Part shown: piece by piece, positions 35,389-45,984 of the stretch
Position numbering within the stretch: position 1 is the stretch's first letter
Layout of the letters: every line of letters starts with the position of its first letter
From: Favolaschia claudopus
Lineage: Eukaryota > Basidiomycota > Agaricomycetes > Agaricales > Mycenaceae
Reading direction: 5' to 3'
NCBI GenBank assembly: GCA_037176885.1
Contig: JAWWNJ010000027.1
Location: forward strand, 1,116,001-1,180,000
Length of the DNA: 64,000 nt
The notes under the pieces: model-generated
What the model saw: the letters and a program-made list of their open reading frames with translations, nothing else
What the model was told of the DNA's origin: nothing
Databases searched by the model: none
Program-made: the position numbers and the translations under genes

Positions 35389-37406
35389 ATGCATTGCGCG
35401 TTACGCCCCACGAATATCGGGCGCCTGCCCACAATCCTGCGAGTAAGGAATATTTTCCATCCAAACCAGGTTCTTGACCCATGCATTTTTATCAGACGGC
35501 GCTCTCTCGGGTCTACGGACTTAATCCGTCCCCTTTCGATATCAAGAGGGCCATTCTTCAGCTCCAAAACCATAGGAACAGCGACTCAGCGGGGTTGCTC
35601 TCAGCATACTATCGGCTCTTGGATCCAGCTCGCATTCCTACCGCTGGGGAGCTTGATGGCTCCATCCATACAACGATACCTTTACTCCATCTAGTTCTCC
35701 TGGTGCTGGACGCTGTATTCACCTGCAACGCTCCGCCTAGATCTGCTCGCGATTTGTGGCCCCGCATTTCCGTCTGGGTCCAGTTCTTCCAGCCCTTCGG
35801 TCAGTTTTTGGCGCCGTTCGATTTAGACTGGCACTCCGAGCTGCACTTTTGCCGCTGTTTCCTTTACTCAAGATATGTGCACCTATGCACCGAACACTCA
35901 TCTGATAACATCGACCCCTGGATTTGCCGGCATCGCGACACGGGCGTGGGTTCTGTTGATGCGGACCCAAGACATCTCGGTTCTTGAAGCTGGACTTCAC
36001 AATGGGCTCGCTCTCCTTTTGGAAGCCTCCGCGACAGAGGAGATTGTTGAAGAAGCAGAGGACCTTGCTTCTTTAGTGGCTTAAGCACCTGACGCACACT
36101 CGCATTTATCCGAGGTCCAAGTTGAGCTTCTTCACTACGTTCTCAGCTTCTGGCACGCTATTGCCATACAAAAACGCCCAAATCGTCGACCCATGGACCC
36201 AGTCTCGGCGAAACTAATGTCTACCAATTTCTTCACAGCCGACGTAGTGAGAGGTCTCACAATCGCGTTCGGAGCTGCTGCTGTGACCGTTGCGGACACC
36301 CCCCGTGCCATGCCTGTTGTTGAACAGTGCTTAACCATTTTCTCCAGTGTCATCTGGTGGACGCAAGGTTTTAATGCACTTGACGTGGCGATCCAATCCG
36401 GGCTTTTATCTGCTATCTTGATCTGCGCCCAACATACCCTGTCCTCCGCAGGAGCCCGCGGCATTTGCTTTCTTCTCCGCCATGTCATCGGCCCCGCCAC
36501 GACGTACCTCGAGTCTCTTCTGCACATAGCGCAAGCGTACAGCGTGCTGTCTGACACAATATCGAATCCAATTGTCGTGCCCGCTTCTGCAGAGCAATAT
36601 ACAGGTGGAATGGGCAACCTTTAGTACGATATTGCATCGCCGACTTGAGATCTAGATATATCATGAGTTGCAATCGGATGGTCCAATTTGCCAGTGGGCC
36701 TGTGACAATGTCCTTGTAAGTAGGACTTGTTGCGCTTCTGAGACCATTTCTCATATCTTGATGAAGTGCAGCCACATCCAACCAAAATCCGTTTTCAAGC
36801 GTTGTTCCGGGTGTCAGGAAGTCCTTTACTGCTCAACCCAGTGTCAACGAATAGATTGGCAACGGGGACATCGCCGCTATTGCGCTCTGTATTGGACCTC
36901 GGGCCGTGGCAAGTACCCCTTTGGCAAAGCCAAGGCATTTCACTGAGAATACCACAGATCTTCGGCTATCTTTCACTAGTAGGGAAAGACGATTTTTGCG
37001 GGCGGTGGTCCACAAAGACTACGAAGACAAACGCTCTGAAATCAGCCAAACACTTGTTACCAGATGGGCAGCGAATCCGGCAGCCGAGGTGATGACGATT
37101 TTTGATTACAGGGCTTCCGAGCTCTCCGTCTCGTTGCATGGAATCAGCATGACAAGTAACGGCCAACCGGGATCTCATTGGCCAGATCTCCTTGCCCGAG
37201 CCGCGCAAAGCCGTGGTCGCCTGAGCCTGCACGTATTGATGGTGCCCGACGGAAATGGTGGACGTGTGGTGGTTGCCCCGCTTCGTTCGGCCGCATCTGA
37301 CGTTCACGATGGATTAAAAATGTTGGCCATGAAGGGGATAGATGACTTGCTACAGATATCCGATTTCGTCAGGAACTGCCATTCGGAAGAAGTTCACTGT
37401 TTGTAA
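35389..37406 (+). pseudogene. MYND-type zinc-finger protein of a basidiomycete-expanded family
   Basis: The start at 35389 begins a frame with a 53-nt intron (35443-35495). The long helical N-terminal region is followed, through further introns at 36544-36604 and 36716-36766, by a MYND finger at about 36805-36890 (CSGCQEVLYCSTQCQRIDWQ, then GHRRYC). A C-terminal domain ends at 37406. MYND fingers bind proline-rich partners; proteins of this build are numerous in mushrooms and of unknown role. Breaks seen are a frame change near 35860, an in-frame TAA at 36082-36084, a TAG near 36650 and a frame change after the finger near 36930. Some could be extra introns, but together they point to a pseudogene. 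Confidence 0.72.
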
Positions 37407-37464
37407 AACTCGGTTCATACAGTCCGCAATTGCCACACTTGAAAATCAGGCTTATAATTCGTTT

Positions 37465-37558
37465 ATTTTACAGCTGTTCCCGAAATCCTTGAGACTTTTC
37501 AAAAAAAAAATGTGTGAGCTCAACTTTTGATTGAGTGATAAGGACTACCGGTTCTGGA
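37465..37558 (+). repeat. Left arm of a 94-bp inverted repeat around a LINE
   Basis: This segment (with CAGCTGTTCCCGAAATCCTT) is matched in inverted form at 39583-39676. The arms enclose the minus-strand LINE copy. They could be the TIRs of a DNA element of about 2.2 kb that received the LINE. Confidence 0.75.
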
Positions 37559-37826
37559 ATTAAAGCCGTGATGCCGTGGCGTGGCAGGCAACGGCAGTAG
37601 CCGACATCCCTAATGCCAAAAAACAGTCCTTGTTTACATTGTTTACATTATTAGGTCACCGCCTCCGTACATAAAAACATACTAAGGTAGCTATAAGCTC
37701 CTCTACGGGCCGTTGTATTCAATGCGAACGCTTTTCCTGCTTTTCTGAACCGAAAATCCTGTGCCGCATGAGTAGTGACTGTGACTGTAAAGGAGTGACG
37801 TGTTACGGGCCACGTGACGCTATGTT

Positions 37827-39460
37827 TTTTTGTATCAGCATTTTTATACCGCAACAAGTACACTATCTACTAAGACGCGGTGCCCGAAGGGCGATAAATA
37901 AGGGAAGAGGTAAGTAGGAGGGATTCGTCCGGGGGTGGTAGAGTATAAGTAGTCTCGGAGTGTAGAGTAAGTAGTGTGGAATTTATGTGGCGTTGCGGCG
38001 GTTGCATAATGCATATTGCCAAGGATCATAAGGTGCCTAAACTACATAGAAGAAGGAAAGAAAAGGAAACATGAAGCCGGGCCACAAGGGCGCGCGGGTG
38101 TCGGCGGGTGAGGGAAATGAATAGCGGGGACGCTTCTGTCCTGGGGGCATCATCTTGCGGGCGTTGCGCCTACCCGCCGTCGTCTTCGTCGTCTGACAAC
38201 CAGGGGTCGGGTTCATCTTCGAACGCGGGGAGCTCCGCCTTAGCGTACAGTCGTCCGGTTTTGGTGAATGCGCCGGATTCCTCAAGGAATTTGGCCAAGG
38301 CTTCAATGCCCTTACGTGTGCCCAGTATTTCGGGCAGGGACAAGTCCCTCGAGGCCTCTCGAAGTAGGTGGCGGTGGTCGTCGTAGCGTGGGCAGTCGCG
38401 CAGTATGTGCTCGCGGGTCTGGAGCCGTTCGCCGCAAGGGCAGTCAACGTTCTCGGATGGTACGAATTTTTCGTAGTACTCGCCTATGTACCCATGTCCG
38501 ATTCTACATTGCGTCACCCTTCCAAAAATCTCGCGACCGAGTGTCTTGAAGTGGGGGGGTGGGTTTCAGCGCCGGGGCTATGCGATTAGCGCTGGCATAG
38601 CGTCCCGTTTTCGGGGTGTTCTTCCATTCCTTTTTCCAGGTGCGAGCCGTTTTCTCTTTTGATTTCCGCAGGGCGTTGGATAGGGTGCCTGGGGCGTCGG
38701 TTCGTAGTTCGGTGCCTCGTTTCGCGAGGTCATCGGCGCGGTCCTTCCCTTTGATGTCCTCGTGGCCCGGCGACCACGCGATCTCGATGGAGTGTGATGG
38801 GTCGGCGTCGAGGAACGCGCATGCCAGTCGGTGGAACTGGTGGGCGAGGAGTTGGCCGGCGCGGGGTTTTGGCGAGAAGATGGTCTTGATGGCGGAGGTG
38901 TTGTCTGCGAACAGATGTACGTGAGTAATTCCCGGATCGTCTTTCGCGATTTTGAATGCTTGAGCAGCGCCGAAGAGGAGGCCGGTCAGCTCCCCATCAT
39001 ACACTTCAGCATGGCTCCCCAGACCGATGCTGGCAGCCGCCACTTCAATTCCCTCGTGGTAAACAACATATCCTGCCCCTACTCGGCGAACACGGTGAAT
39101 CGGGCGCAGGGAGCCGTCCGAATACACGATTAAATGTCCACGGGAAGAGGAAAGGGTACGTATCTTCTCCTTGTGTGCCTTAGCTGCTTCCTCCTTTTTC
39201 TCCCCTTCTGTTCCTGAGATCCGGAGGTGTCCTTTAAACGCATTCGCGGTCCGTTCCCATGGGGCGTTGAGGAAGGGGAATATGCGTTCGTTGTTCGGGT
39301 TGGTGAGCTTTGATAACCGTTCGAGTTGCGAAGATTTTCTCAGGTTGGCTTGGCTTCTGGAGTTCGGCGGGCGAACAGGGATGGGCGGGGGAACTGAAGG
39401 ATGTGATGGCGTTTGAATATGCACCTCAGACGCGGTCGCCGTTGGTCGCCGCGACAAGAA
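37827..39460 (-). mobile_element. 5'-truncated non-LTR retrotransposon (LINE, Tad/I-like)
   Basis: Read on the minus strand this holds the C-terminal RNase H domain, a CCHC zinc knuckle, a 3' UTR and a short A-run at 37827. The 3' end (GTCTTAGTAGATAGTGTACT, then GGTATAAAAATGC plus A's) is the same as in the copy at 55720-56934, which proves a common family. The reverse transcriptase and endonuclease domains are missing through 5' truncation near 39460, as is usual for target-primed LINE insertion. Confidence 0.85.
38170..39457 (-). pseudogene. LINE ORF2 C-terminus: RNase H and CCHC knuckle
   Basis: The frame 39457-38504 carries an RNase H with the acidic set D114 (VYSDGS), E156 (YDGELTG), D185 (FADNTSA) and D242 (RADDLAKRG), plus H232 in SPGHEDI. 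Near 38515 a frame change leads into 38517-38170, which holds TQCRIGHG and the knuckle CPCGERLQTREHILRDC. In the other copy these two parts are in one frame, so the shift here is a lesion. Confidence 0.82.
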
Positions 39461-39582
39461 ACATGGATAATATGAGACATAGAGATCTGAGAAAGTTCTT
39501 GATTAGTTCGCGGTGTGATATCGCTGCTAGTTGCTGTTTCCTTTATTTGGACGACTTGCCATGGTAGCCGACCGGGGGTATC

Positions 39583-39676
39583 TCCAAAACCAGTAGTCCT
39601 TATCACTCTCATCAAAAGTTGAGCTTGCGCAATTTTTTCTTGAAAAGTCTCAAGGATTTCGGGAACAGCTGTAATA
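39583..39676 (-). repeat. Right arm of the inverted repeat around the LINE
   Basis: Inverted copy of 37465-37558 with a handful of mismatches. Confidence 0.75.
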
Positions 39677-40115
39677 TAACTAGCAGATAGCCCGTTGTCC
39701 TGGCCGCCCGAAACCCCGCTGCGCTCGCGACGGTCCCGTATGTTAAGACGCCGGTAGTAAGACGCCGGTACAGTGTACCGGCGTCTGAACATCTCGACAG
39801 CCCCCCGTGACTTACTGTCAATAATCACCTAACTGATGGCCCGGTGGACAAGCTTACTGTACTAAGATAGGCGTCACGCCAATCCGGCGCCCTTATATAA
39901 GCACGAGCTGTGGGACCCGTGGCTTCGCCACTCAGGACCCTTCAATGTTTGACCTGCACTCACTTGCTGCTTTCAAGGCCGACGGCGCCGCACTGCCGCT
40001 CGCTGCACTCGCCGGCGCGCGTCGCCGCGGGGATTCTCAGGCTTTGACAGAAAGTCACGGGGTGAATTTCCCTTTCCGGCGCTGAGGCTGTGCCGTGCTC
40101 TTTTAAAGTATAGGA
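39677..40115 (-). mobile_element. Helitron-like fragments
   Basis: Bases 39700-39845 resemble the body of the short Helitron at 17147-17338 (CCCCGCTGCGCTCGCGAC and CTGATGGCC). The minus-strand terminus TCCTATACTTTAAAAGAG at 40115, preceded by A, is a second Helitron-type 5' end. The region between carries GC-rich inverted repeats. Exact 3' ends were not fixed, so this may be two fragments. Confidence 0.45.
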
Positions 40116-41188
40116 TTACGTTCAGCACAGCCACCCGCCAAATCTTAAAAAATCAACTTGTTCTCTTTGCGATTTTGAGTCCTTCGGAACCTCAAAGAGT
40201 TTTTCTTTTTGCAGATCTACTGACTCAAGAGGCCTTTCAAGTACCAGGCTTGAGGCCCTGGAGCCACTTTGTTGTGCTCACCATTCAAATATATGTGAAT
40301 GTCAATACACATCTGACCCTAAATTCCGTGTCCTGTTTGTGTTAAGTTCCTGGAAATACATTGGATGTTTATGAACCCACAGAGCATAATGCTTTGCTAG
40401 CTCATTATGAGGCAATCACACCTTCCTAGCGTTAAACAAGGTATTTTGATGCTAATTTGGCGCGTCGCGTCGCGTCTATAGTCACGGATATATGACGTGT
40501 AGTGTGTACGTAAGCTTACAACTTATGTATTTCGTATGGTGCGCACGGCCTAAACACCACCAAATAGGTCCCATCATTATGTCTCAAATCGACCGGCGGA
40601 AAAATTTCAAATTTAAATTGCATTTTCTGCTGCAGAATAAGGCTGGGGCAGACTCAAAACGTACTCCCTCGCTACAATTAGTGTAGTATGTAGCTCATGG
40701 ACCTCTCTCAGAGCATATGAAGCCAGAGTCGGAACCTAAATCGGGCAGATTCCGTAAGTTTTGAGGGCATGGTAAATTCCTCTAGGGGGATTAGTCTATG
40801 CTGTGTAAAATTGCTCCCCGGCCATGTAATTTACTGTAAGTTTAGCTCTCGTAAAAATACGGTTCCCTTACTTACACCTAGATTCCTAGCCCTAGATACT
40901 CCCGTAGTGTACTATCGCGTAGCCTTCGGGCCAGGTACGATAACCCTAGAACTACAAACAAACAAACAAACAAACAAAGCCGGCGCAGGGAACAAATGTA
41001 ATTTACATGTAAATTACATGTAAAAATTCAAAATTCCCACGCTCCCAGGGTCTAAAAAAATCTCGTTTTGTGGAGCAGAGGTTGTGGAGCCTTCAGTCGT
41101 ACAGCCACCAAATTCAGCGCCGAACAACTTTTCGTACCTCTTTTTGGTGTATGAGTGTAAATTATTTATATGAGGTGCTCAATGTATA
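40116..41188. other. No recognisable gene; (AAAC)n microsatellite
   Basis: Nothing coding was recognised. A short (CAAA)n run lies near 40955-40978 and a TTTACATGTAAA palindrome near 41000-41022. Confidence 0.45.
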
Positions 41189-41239
41189 AAAATATGATTT
41201 GTATGCCGGAGTACCGGCCTACAGCAGGGGGAGCTTGTG
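41189..41239. repeat. Fragment shared with the pogo element's 3' region
   Basis: About 50 bp including GATTTGTATGCCGGAGTACC match the reverse complement of 21103-21152 with few differences. It may be the stub of a related element. Confidence 0.65.
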
Positions 41240-41332
41240 TAAATTGTTACTGGAATGGCACTCAAATTAACAATGTCAATGTTGCGCTGTTGTTTGGGGC
41301 ATAATTCGGCCGGATTCGTTTCTCGCACATAA

Positions 41333-41537
41333 TAGACTTTGCGGTAGCCACCGGTGGCTATCGGTAGCTCCTCGTGTGCAATAGTTTTTGGAGCCTGCTG
41401 CCTCCAGCTCAAGGTAGCCAACACTGCATCCTGTCAATGGGACGTACAAATGGTGGCTAATCCACCCAGAGGCTGTCATCCGGTCCCGAGAAAAATTAGC
41501 CACCAATAGCCACCAGCGGCTACCGCAAAGCCTCTTA
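41333..41537. mobile_element. Small MITE (TTTGCGGTAGCCACC family), copy 1
   Basis: About 205 bp with termini CTTTGCGGTAGCCACC and the inverse complement. It is homologous over its whole length to 63687-63885. The tips read TAGA/TAAGAGG, hAT-like, but no 8-bp target duplication is visible. It is non-coding. Confidence 0.82.
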
Positions 41538-42504
41538 TCTACTGTTGTGAAAAAAACTTTACTTATGCCGGGCAATGACGTTCTGAACTTTGAAGGATGA
41601 ACCACCAATCAAGTTTTTGACTGGCTTATCATTGTGATAGAATTTCCACTCAGTGCCATACAAGGGGGCACCGGCATTCTAAAAAAATATATAGGGCTGT
41701 TTTTTTCTTTTCCGACCTCTGGGCTGGACTAACTAACTACGTAAGCACTATATACGGCAATATGTTCCCACGGTTAAGTCGCCGGACTGCATTGGCCTCA
41801 AGTTCATCCCGTGAATAAATTTATTGGAGGTTCAGTTGTTGTTCTACTGTCTTAAGAAGAGTAGCCAGAGCAGGTTGGATGCTTTCCAACCTTCTTTGGA
41901 AGGCAAAACATAGCAACATTAGGTTGACAGCTGGGCGGCCCCTTGGGCCAAACAAAGCCACATTGACACTGGCGGCACTACATCTTCTAGAGAGCCACAT
42001 GTAGACCTGGCACCAGCGGAATCTTGAATTTACAAGCTATCAGAGTATGGGCAGGCGACGCGTGTCTTATGCATACGGTGTTTCTCACTCAAATAGACTA
42101 CCAGAAGCTCATTCCCGCTCAAATTTTGGGGGGTCAAACTTTTTTTTTTCCGCCCTGGCGGCCGGACTAACTAACTAGCCCTTAGTCACCGGTGAGACTG
42201 CCGGTGCCCCCTTGGTGCCATAGTCTCTCTCAAAACTAATGGCACCATTAACAACACCTCGTCGAGAACCTGCCCCTCTGTACCGTGTATGAAAAGGAGG
42301 AATGTATTTTTCACTTCCGTTAAGCAGCTTTGGGCAGGATCAATCACCCGTGCACCATCAGTTGAAAGGGTGCGTCATCAGTTGCAATCAATCTGGATCA
42401 GTAGGGATCAGGCTGGATCACTCGGAAGAACATCGTATCACTCGGAGCATGCCAATCTTGACGTGCGCACGTCAAGGGCAGTGACGCCATCAAAACGCTC
42501 TCTA
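41538..42504. other. No recognisable gene; a spaced direct repeat
   Basis: A poly-T tract followed by CCGNCCT and GGACTAACTAACTA occurs at about 41700-41745 and again at about 42135-42175. It may mark the ends of a small retroelement or SINE. No gene is supported. Confidence 0.4.
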
Positions 42505-42560
42505 GCACAGCTTATTGCTTTTCGGTGACGGCTCCGATAAAAGGGGGAGCAAGCTCCCCC
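42505..42560. repeat. Fragment shared with pogo 3' region, with 18-nt palindrome
   Basis: AGCACAGCTTATTGCTTTT, GGTGACGGCTC and the palindrome GGGGGAGCAAGCTCCCCC (42543-42560) match the reverse complement of about 20488-20542 in the pogo element. Confidence 0.75.
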
Positions 42561-42565
42561 AATAA

Positions 42566-42683
42566 AGAGATACCTTACATTTCTCAGTGTCTCAATGCTC
42601 TCGGAGTGTCACCAGGGGGCTTTAAGAGATACCTTACATTTCTCAGTGTCTCAATGCTCTCGGAGTGTCACCAGGGGGCTTTT
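42566..42683. repeat. 59-bp tandem duplication
   Basis: Units 42566-42624 and 42625-42683 are nearly identical and start AGAGATACCTTACATTTCTC. They lie directly between the palindrome fragment and the TIR element that begins at 42732. Confidence 0.88.
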
Positions 42684-42889
42684 CAGCCCATTATTACCCC
42701 TTTGTGACATATTGTCACGCTTGTCTCCGCCCACTTGTGCAATTCCGCCTCCACGTGGCAACCCAATCGGGAAACTTTTCTCGGTCCCTCGGCGACCGGT
42801 CTGATGGCGGCGGCCTTTTGGCAGGAAGTGACAAGCAAGGTCACACAACGCGTACCCTTGCCTTCTACCACCACCATCTCCTCCCTGCG

Positions 42890-43983
42890 ATGCCTCCCGT
42901 CTTCTCTCGCCTCCGTCAAGTCGAAACCCGCGGCTACCGCTGCCCTCACAAGTCGTGTCGTCGCACTCTCACCGTCATGACTTGCCGAAAAGGACCGCGC
43001 TCTGGCCTCGACTATGTAAATGTGAGCTCGCCGCTTCTCGCTGCTCTTCAATCATTCTTACCACCGCTTCCCAGTGCTTCAACAGAGTTCATCCATCGTT
43101 CTGGCACTTTTTTGCTCTTGGCGAGGCACACAACAACATGAACAACATCCCGCCCTCCCCGCCGCATTCTGCGTTCTGCGCCTCTCCGTCCTGTATCAAA
43201 ACGAGAATCAACCGCTTCTGCTCTCGCCATATGTGTAAGACCCACTGCTTGCTTGATGGCGGCTGCCCTTGTCACCGCGAGTCCCTCCCGCCGTCACCGC
43301 CGCCCGTCGACCCAACATACGCATGGACCCTTGGATCCTCTCTCCGCAACGACATATTCCCAGCGCCTCTGCACCTGGAGAGCGTTGCTCGTGCTCGGCG
43401 CGAGGCAGAGCTCAGTGCGCTAGCCACTCTGACACCCCTCCCACCCTCGCCGACCGCTTCCGAGGACGCAGTATACAATGCCCTCGTCTCTCTTCCTTCC
43501 TCCTCCTCCTCCTCTGGGTTCTCCTTTCTGTCCTCTTCGACACTCGCCTCGTCCTCGACCCCAGCCTCATCGTCAGCCTCGTCGTCCGCCCCTTCGTCTC
43601 GCCCCATAACAATCTTCTTCTGGCCTACAAATGGTCCTGTCTCCATCGAATCGACTCAAGATTCGCAAATTTGCAGGAAGTCTCACCTGCGCTTGCTGGA
43701 CATCGCGCATATGCTGGTGACTGATGTATTCACCGACCTCGACGCCTTCTATCAATGTTATTCAACGCAGTACCACTCCTGGATGAAGATTTCGACAGCC
43801 TATTCCATCGCCATTCCCGCGGATGGCCACCTCTTCGTTCGCCGCCTGGGTGTAATGCTCCCCCATTCCCTACAGCCTACCCGTCCCCGCTCCACTATCC
43901 GCTGCCTCAAGGACATCAGCCGATGTATTCCTTCAATCACACAGCAACGCCGCAACCGCCAAATTGATTTTATTACCTTATAA
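42890..43983 (+). CDS. Uncharacterised cysteine-rich protein with GRF-like zinc finger
   Basis: Two exons (42890-43021, 43075-43983) joined across a 53-nt GTGAGC...CCCAG intron give an open frame of 346 residues. Residues 18-57 look like a GRF-type zinc finger: C18-x4-C23, C32, then KGPRSGLDYVN-C45 and a downstream FWHFF. A second cysteine cluster at residues 79-111 (C79, C84, C93, C98, H101, C102, C108, C110, H111) has a THCLLDGGCPCH core. A serine-rich linker follows, then a C-terminal domain of about 140 residues without a known match (IFFWPTNGPVSIES, FYQCYSTQYHSWMK, HLFVRRLGV). GRF fingers bind nucleic acid in other proteins; here that role is inference. I recognise no enzyme domain. The gene fills the TIR element. 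Confidence 0.68.
43022..43074 (+). other. Intron in the GRF-like gene
   Basis: GTGAGC donor, CCCAG acceptor, 53 nt. Splicing places the fourth finger cysteine directly after the GLDYVN segment, as the GRF pattern requires, which supports the model. Confidence 0.8.
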
Positions 43984-44213
43984 TACTACAGAATGCTTTG
44001 ATTTGTATCGTATACCTATTGAATATTATTGTACTGTACCTTCCATGATACAAGGGCATGTTTTGTTCGCAGAGCGACGTTTGCGACCAAGTCCACAAGG
44101 CGTGCCGGCAATCACCGAGAGTCCGCCGCATCAAATGCACTGCCCCCTTGCCCGTAAAATATTTCCCGATTGGGTTCGCACGTGGAGGCGGATTTGAATC
44201 AACTGTCTCCGCC

Positions 44214-44801
44214 TGATGGCGGCGCAACATCGAACACGTTTATTTAATCGTTGCGGCATCGCGGCACCAAACTCTCAGCGTCGAAAATTTTTATTTTGAG
44301 ATATCTCGGGGATGTAGTAGGGAATTTGCAAATTATAAAGAACTGAGAAAAATCCTTCATGTAACTCAAGCTGTCAAATGTAAAATTTGAAAAATCCCTA
44401 CTACAGTTGAACATCTCATAATGCATATGCTCACAATGCATAAACCTCATTCTGCATAGTGTTTTGGGGTCCACCAACTTGGTGGGCTGGTGTTTTATGC
44501 ATTTTCTCATATTGCCTAATGCATAAGGTTTGGGGCAAGTTTTTAGTGCATTATGCAGTATGAGATCGCAAAATTGATACAATTTGGTGGCAATTTGGCC
44601 GCTTGTGGCGCTCTTCTAACGCATATGGGGTCAAAAACACCAGTTTATAACATGTTACAGCTAAATCCAAGATTTTGACCGCTTTTACGACAACTGGTGG
44701 ACAATCCGGCATCTGCCGCACTTCCATATATAGTAAATTCGTGACAATGTCACATATGTCACCCGGTGTGACAGTATGCAGGAATGCATATTGCTCATAA
44801 T
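44214..44801 (-). repeat. AATGCATA-rich repeat related to the element at 33593
   Basis: Bases 44690-44800 are homologous, inverted, to 33649-33740, and 44400-44580 share the AATGCATAA-rich subterminal style. No own ends were found. The copy-2 GGGACACG element begins at its right edge. Confidence 0.6.
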
Positions 44802-45984
44802 GCTTAGTTTCCATGGGACACGGCCCAATAAGGGAAATGGCAGCGCCAGCGTGTCCCGGGACACGCTGGCTGTGTGCGGGCTCGGGGTGGGGCGGCCCCG
44901 GGGCACCGAATGCTTTTGAATGCTTTTGAAAGGCCATTGAACACGCCCATTAACGCGTTATTAAACTTTACGTACATTTCGCGTAATTTGAATGATCCCA
45001 TTGACGCGCCATCACAAGCGGTAGAGGCGGGAGGGAATAGCAAAGAAGTCCCGCGGAAATATCGTAAGTACGCGGCACACGTGTGAGAACATTTACGCCC
45101 GATGCAGTTGGGCGGCGGCCTGCTCTGCGTGTCCCATGACGGGCCGGGATCCAGTTTTGCCTGGGACACGCTGTGGGAGAGGCGCCCAGCCAATTTGCGC
45201 GTGTCCCATGGAAATCCAAGGCCACATTTTCTTGTGGGACACGCCGAGATCTCCGAAAGACAAGACGTGAGAGGCCCATGCTGATTGTCGCCGCTTGAGT
45301 GACGAGAGGTGACGAGAGAAGCGCTCAACAATCTTATTTGTGGAAAGAAATTCAAAAAGCGGCGCATCAATGTGCGGGAAACACTGCCGCCGAGTCCTAG
45401 TACAATAAGGTAGAGAGCAACCAAGTACGGTTGCCCCACGTGATTTAGCCTTTTTGAGAAGATGTAGTCCGTTCCACCTATGCTCGGGGGAGATTAAAAA
45501 ATCTGGCTCTACAGTTCTGTGGGCATACATACTAGGTATCCATAAATCCAATACTATGCATGCAAGATGAGATTCGAGGGACTAGTTCCAAGATTGATGG
45601 CAGACCTCAAAATCCCATCAAATCCATCGTTTTTGCATCATTCAAGAACTAGTCTTTCAATTTTACAGCTTTCTCTAGATTTCAAGCTCAGGGACACTGT
45701 AAATAGGACACTCTTCAGATTTGTTGAGCCAGATTTTCTATTTTCCTCTTAGCATACGACGAACGGACTACATCTTCTCAAAAAGGCTAAATCACGTGGG
45801 GCAACCGTACTTGGTTGCTCTCTACCTTACATGTTGTTTAACGGCGTTGTTTGGTGCAGTATAGATTGAGAACGAAAGGCATCATTCGTGTTCGGACCGC
45901 GGAGCTTCGGGAACCGTTGGACAGCCATTGACATAACGTCAACGGCTATGTCCGGTGCGTGTCCCAGCTCATTCTAAGTGTTGC
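44802..45984. mobile_element. GGGACACG-TIR element with nested MITE, copy 2 (inverted)
   Basis: Inverted copy of 22770-23952 with identical length and almost no differences (one is A/G near the GGGACACG end). The nested MITE is at the same internal position. The two copies are 20.8 kb apart and form a long inverted repeat. Confidence 0.85.
45408..45827. mobile_element. AGGTAG-type MITE nested in copy 2
   Basis: Same 420-bp MITE as at 22927-23346, TA on both sides. Confidence 0.92.

Larger units (their letters stand above)
42732..44204 (+). mobile_element. TIR element with 9-10-bp target duplication carrying a GRF-like gene
   Basis: The sequence TGTCTCCGCC stands on both sides (42722-42731 and 44204-44213). 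The inner ends carry an imperfect inverted repeat: the left has CCGCCTCCACGTGGCAACCC then AATCGGGAAA, and the right has the matching inverse near 44159-44192. A 9-10-bp duplication is typical of Mutator-like elements. There is no transposase; the only gene is at 42890-43983. If correct, it is a non-autonomous element that carries, or evolved from, a host-like gene. Confidence 0.7.

Noticed and set aside
37681..37690. TAAGGTAG as another AGGTAG MITE end
   Set aside because: No inverted partner lies within 2 kb.
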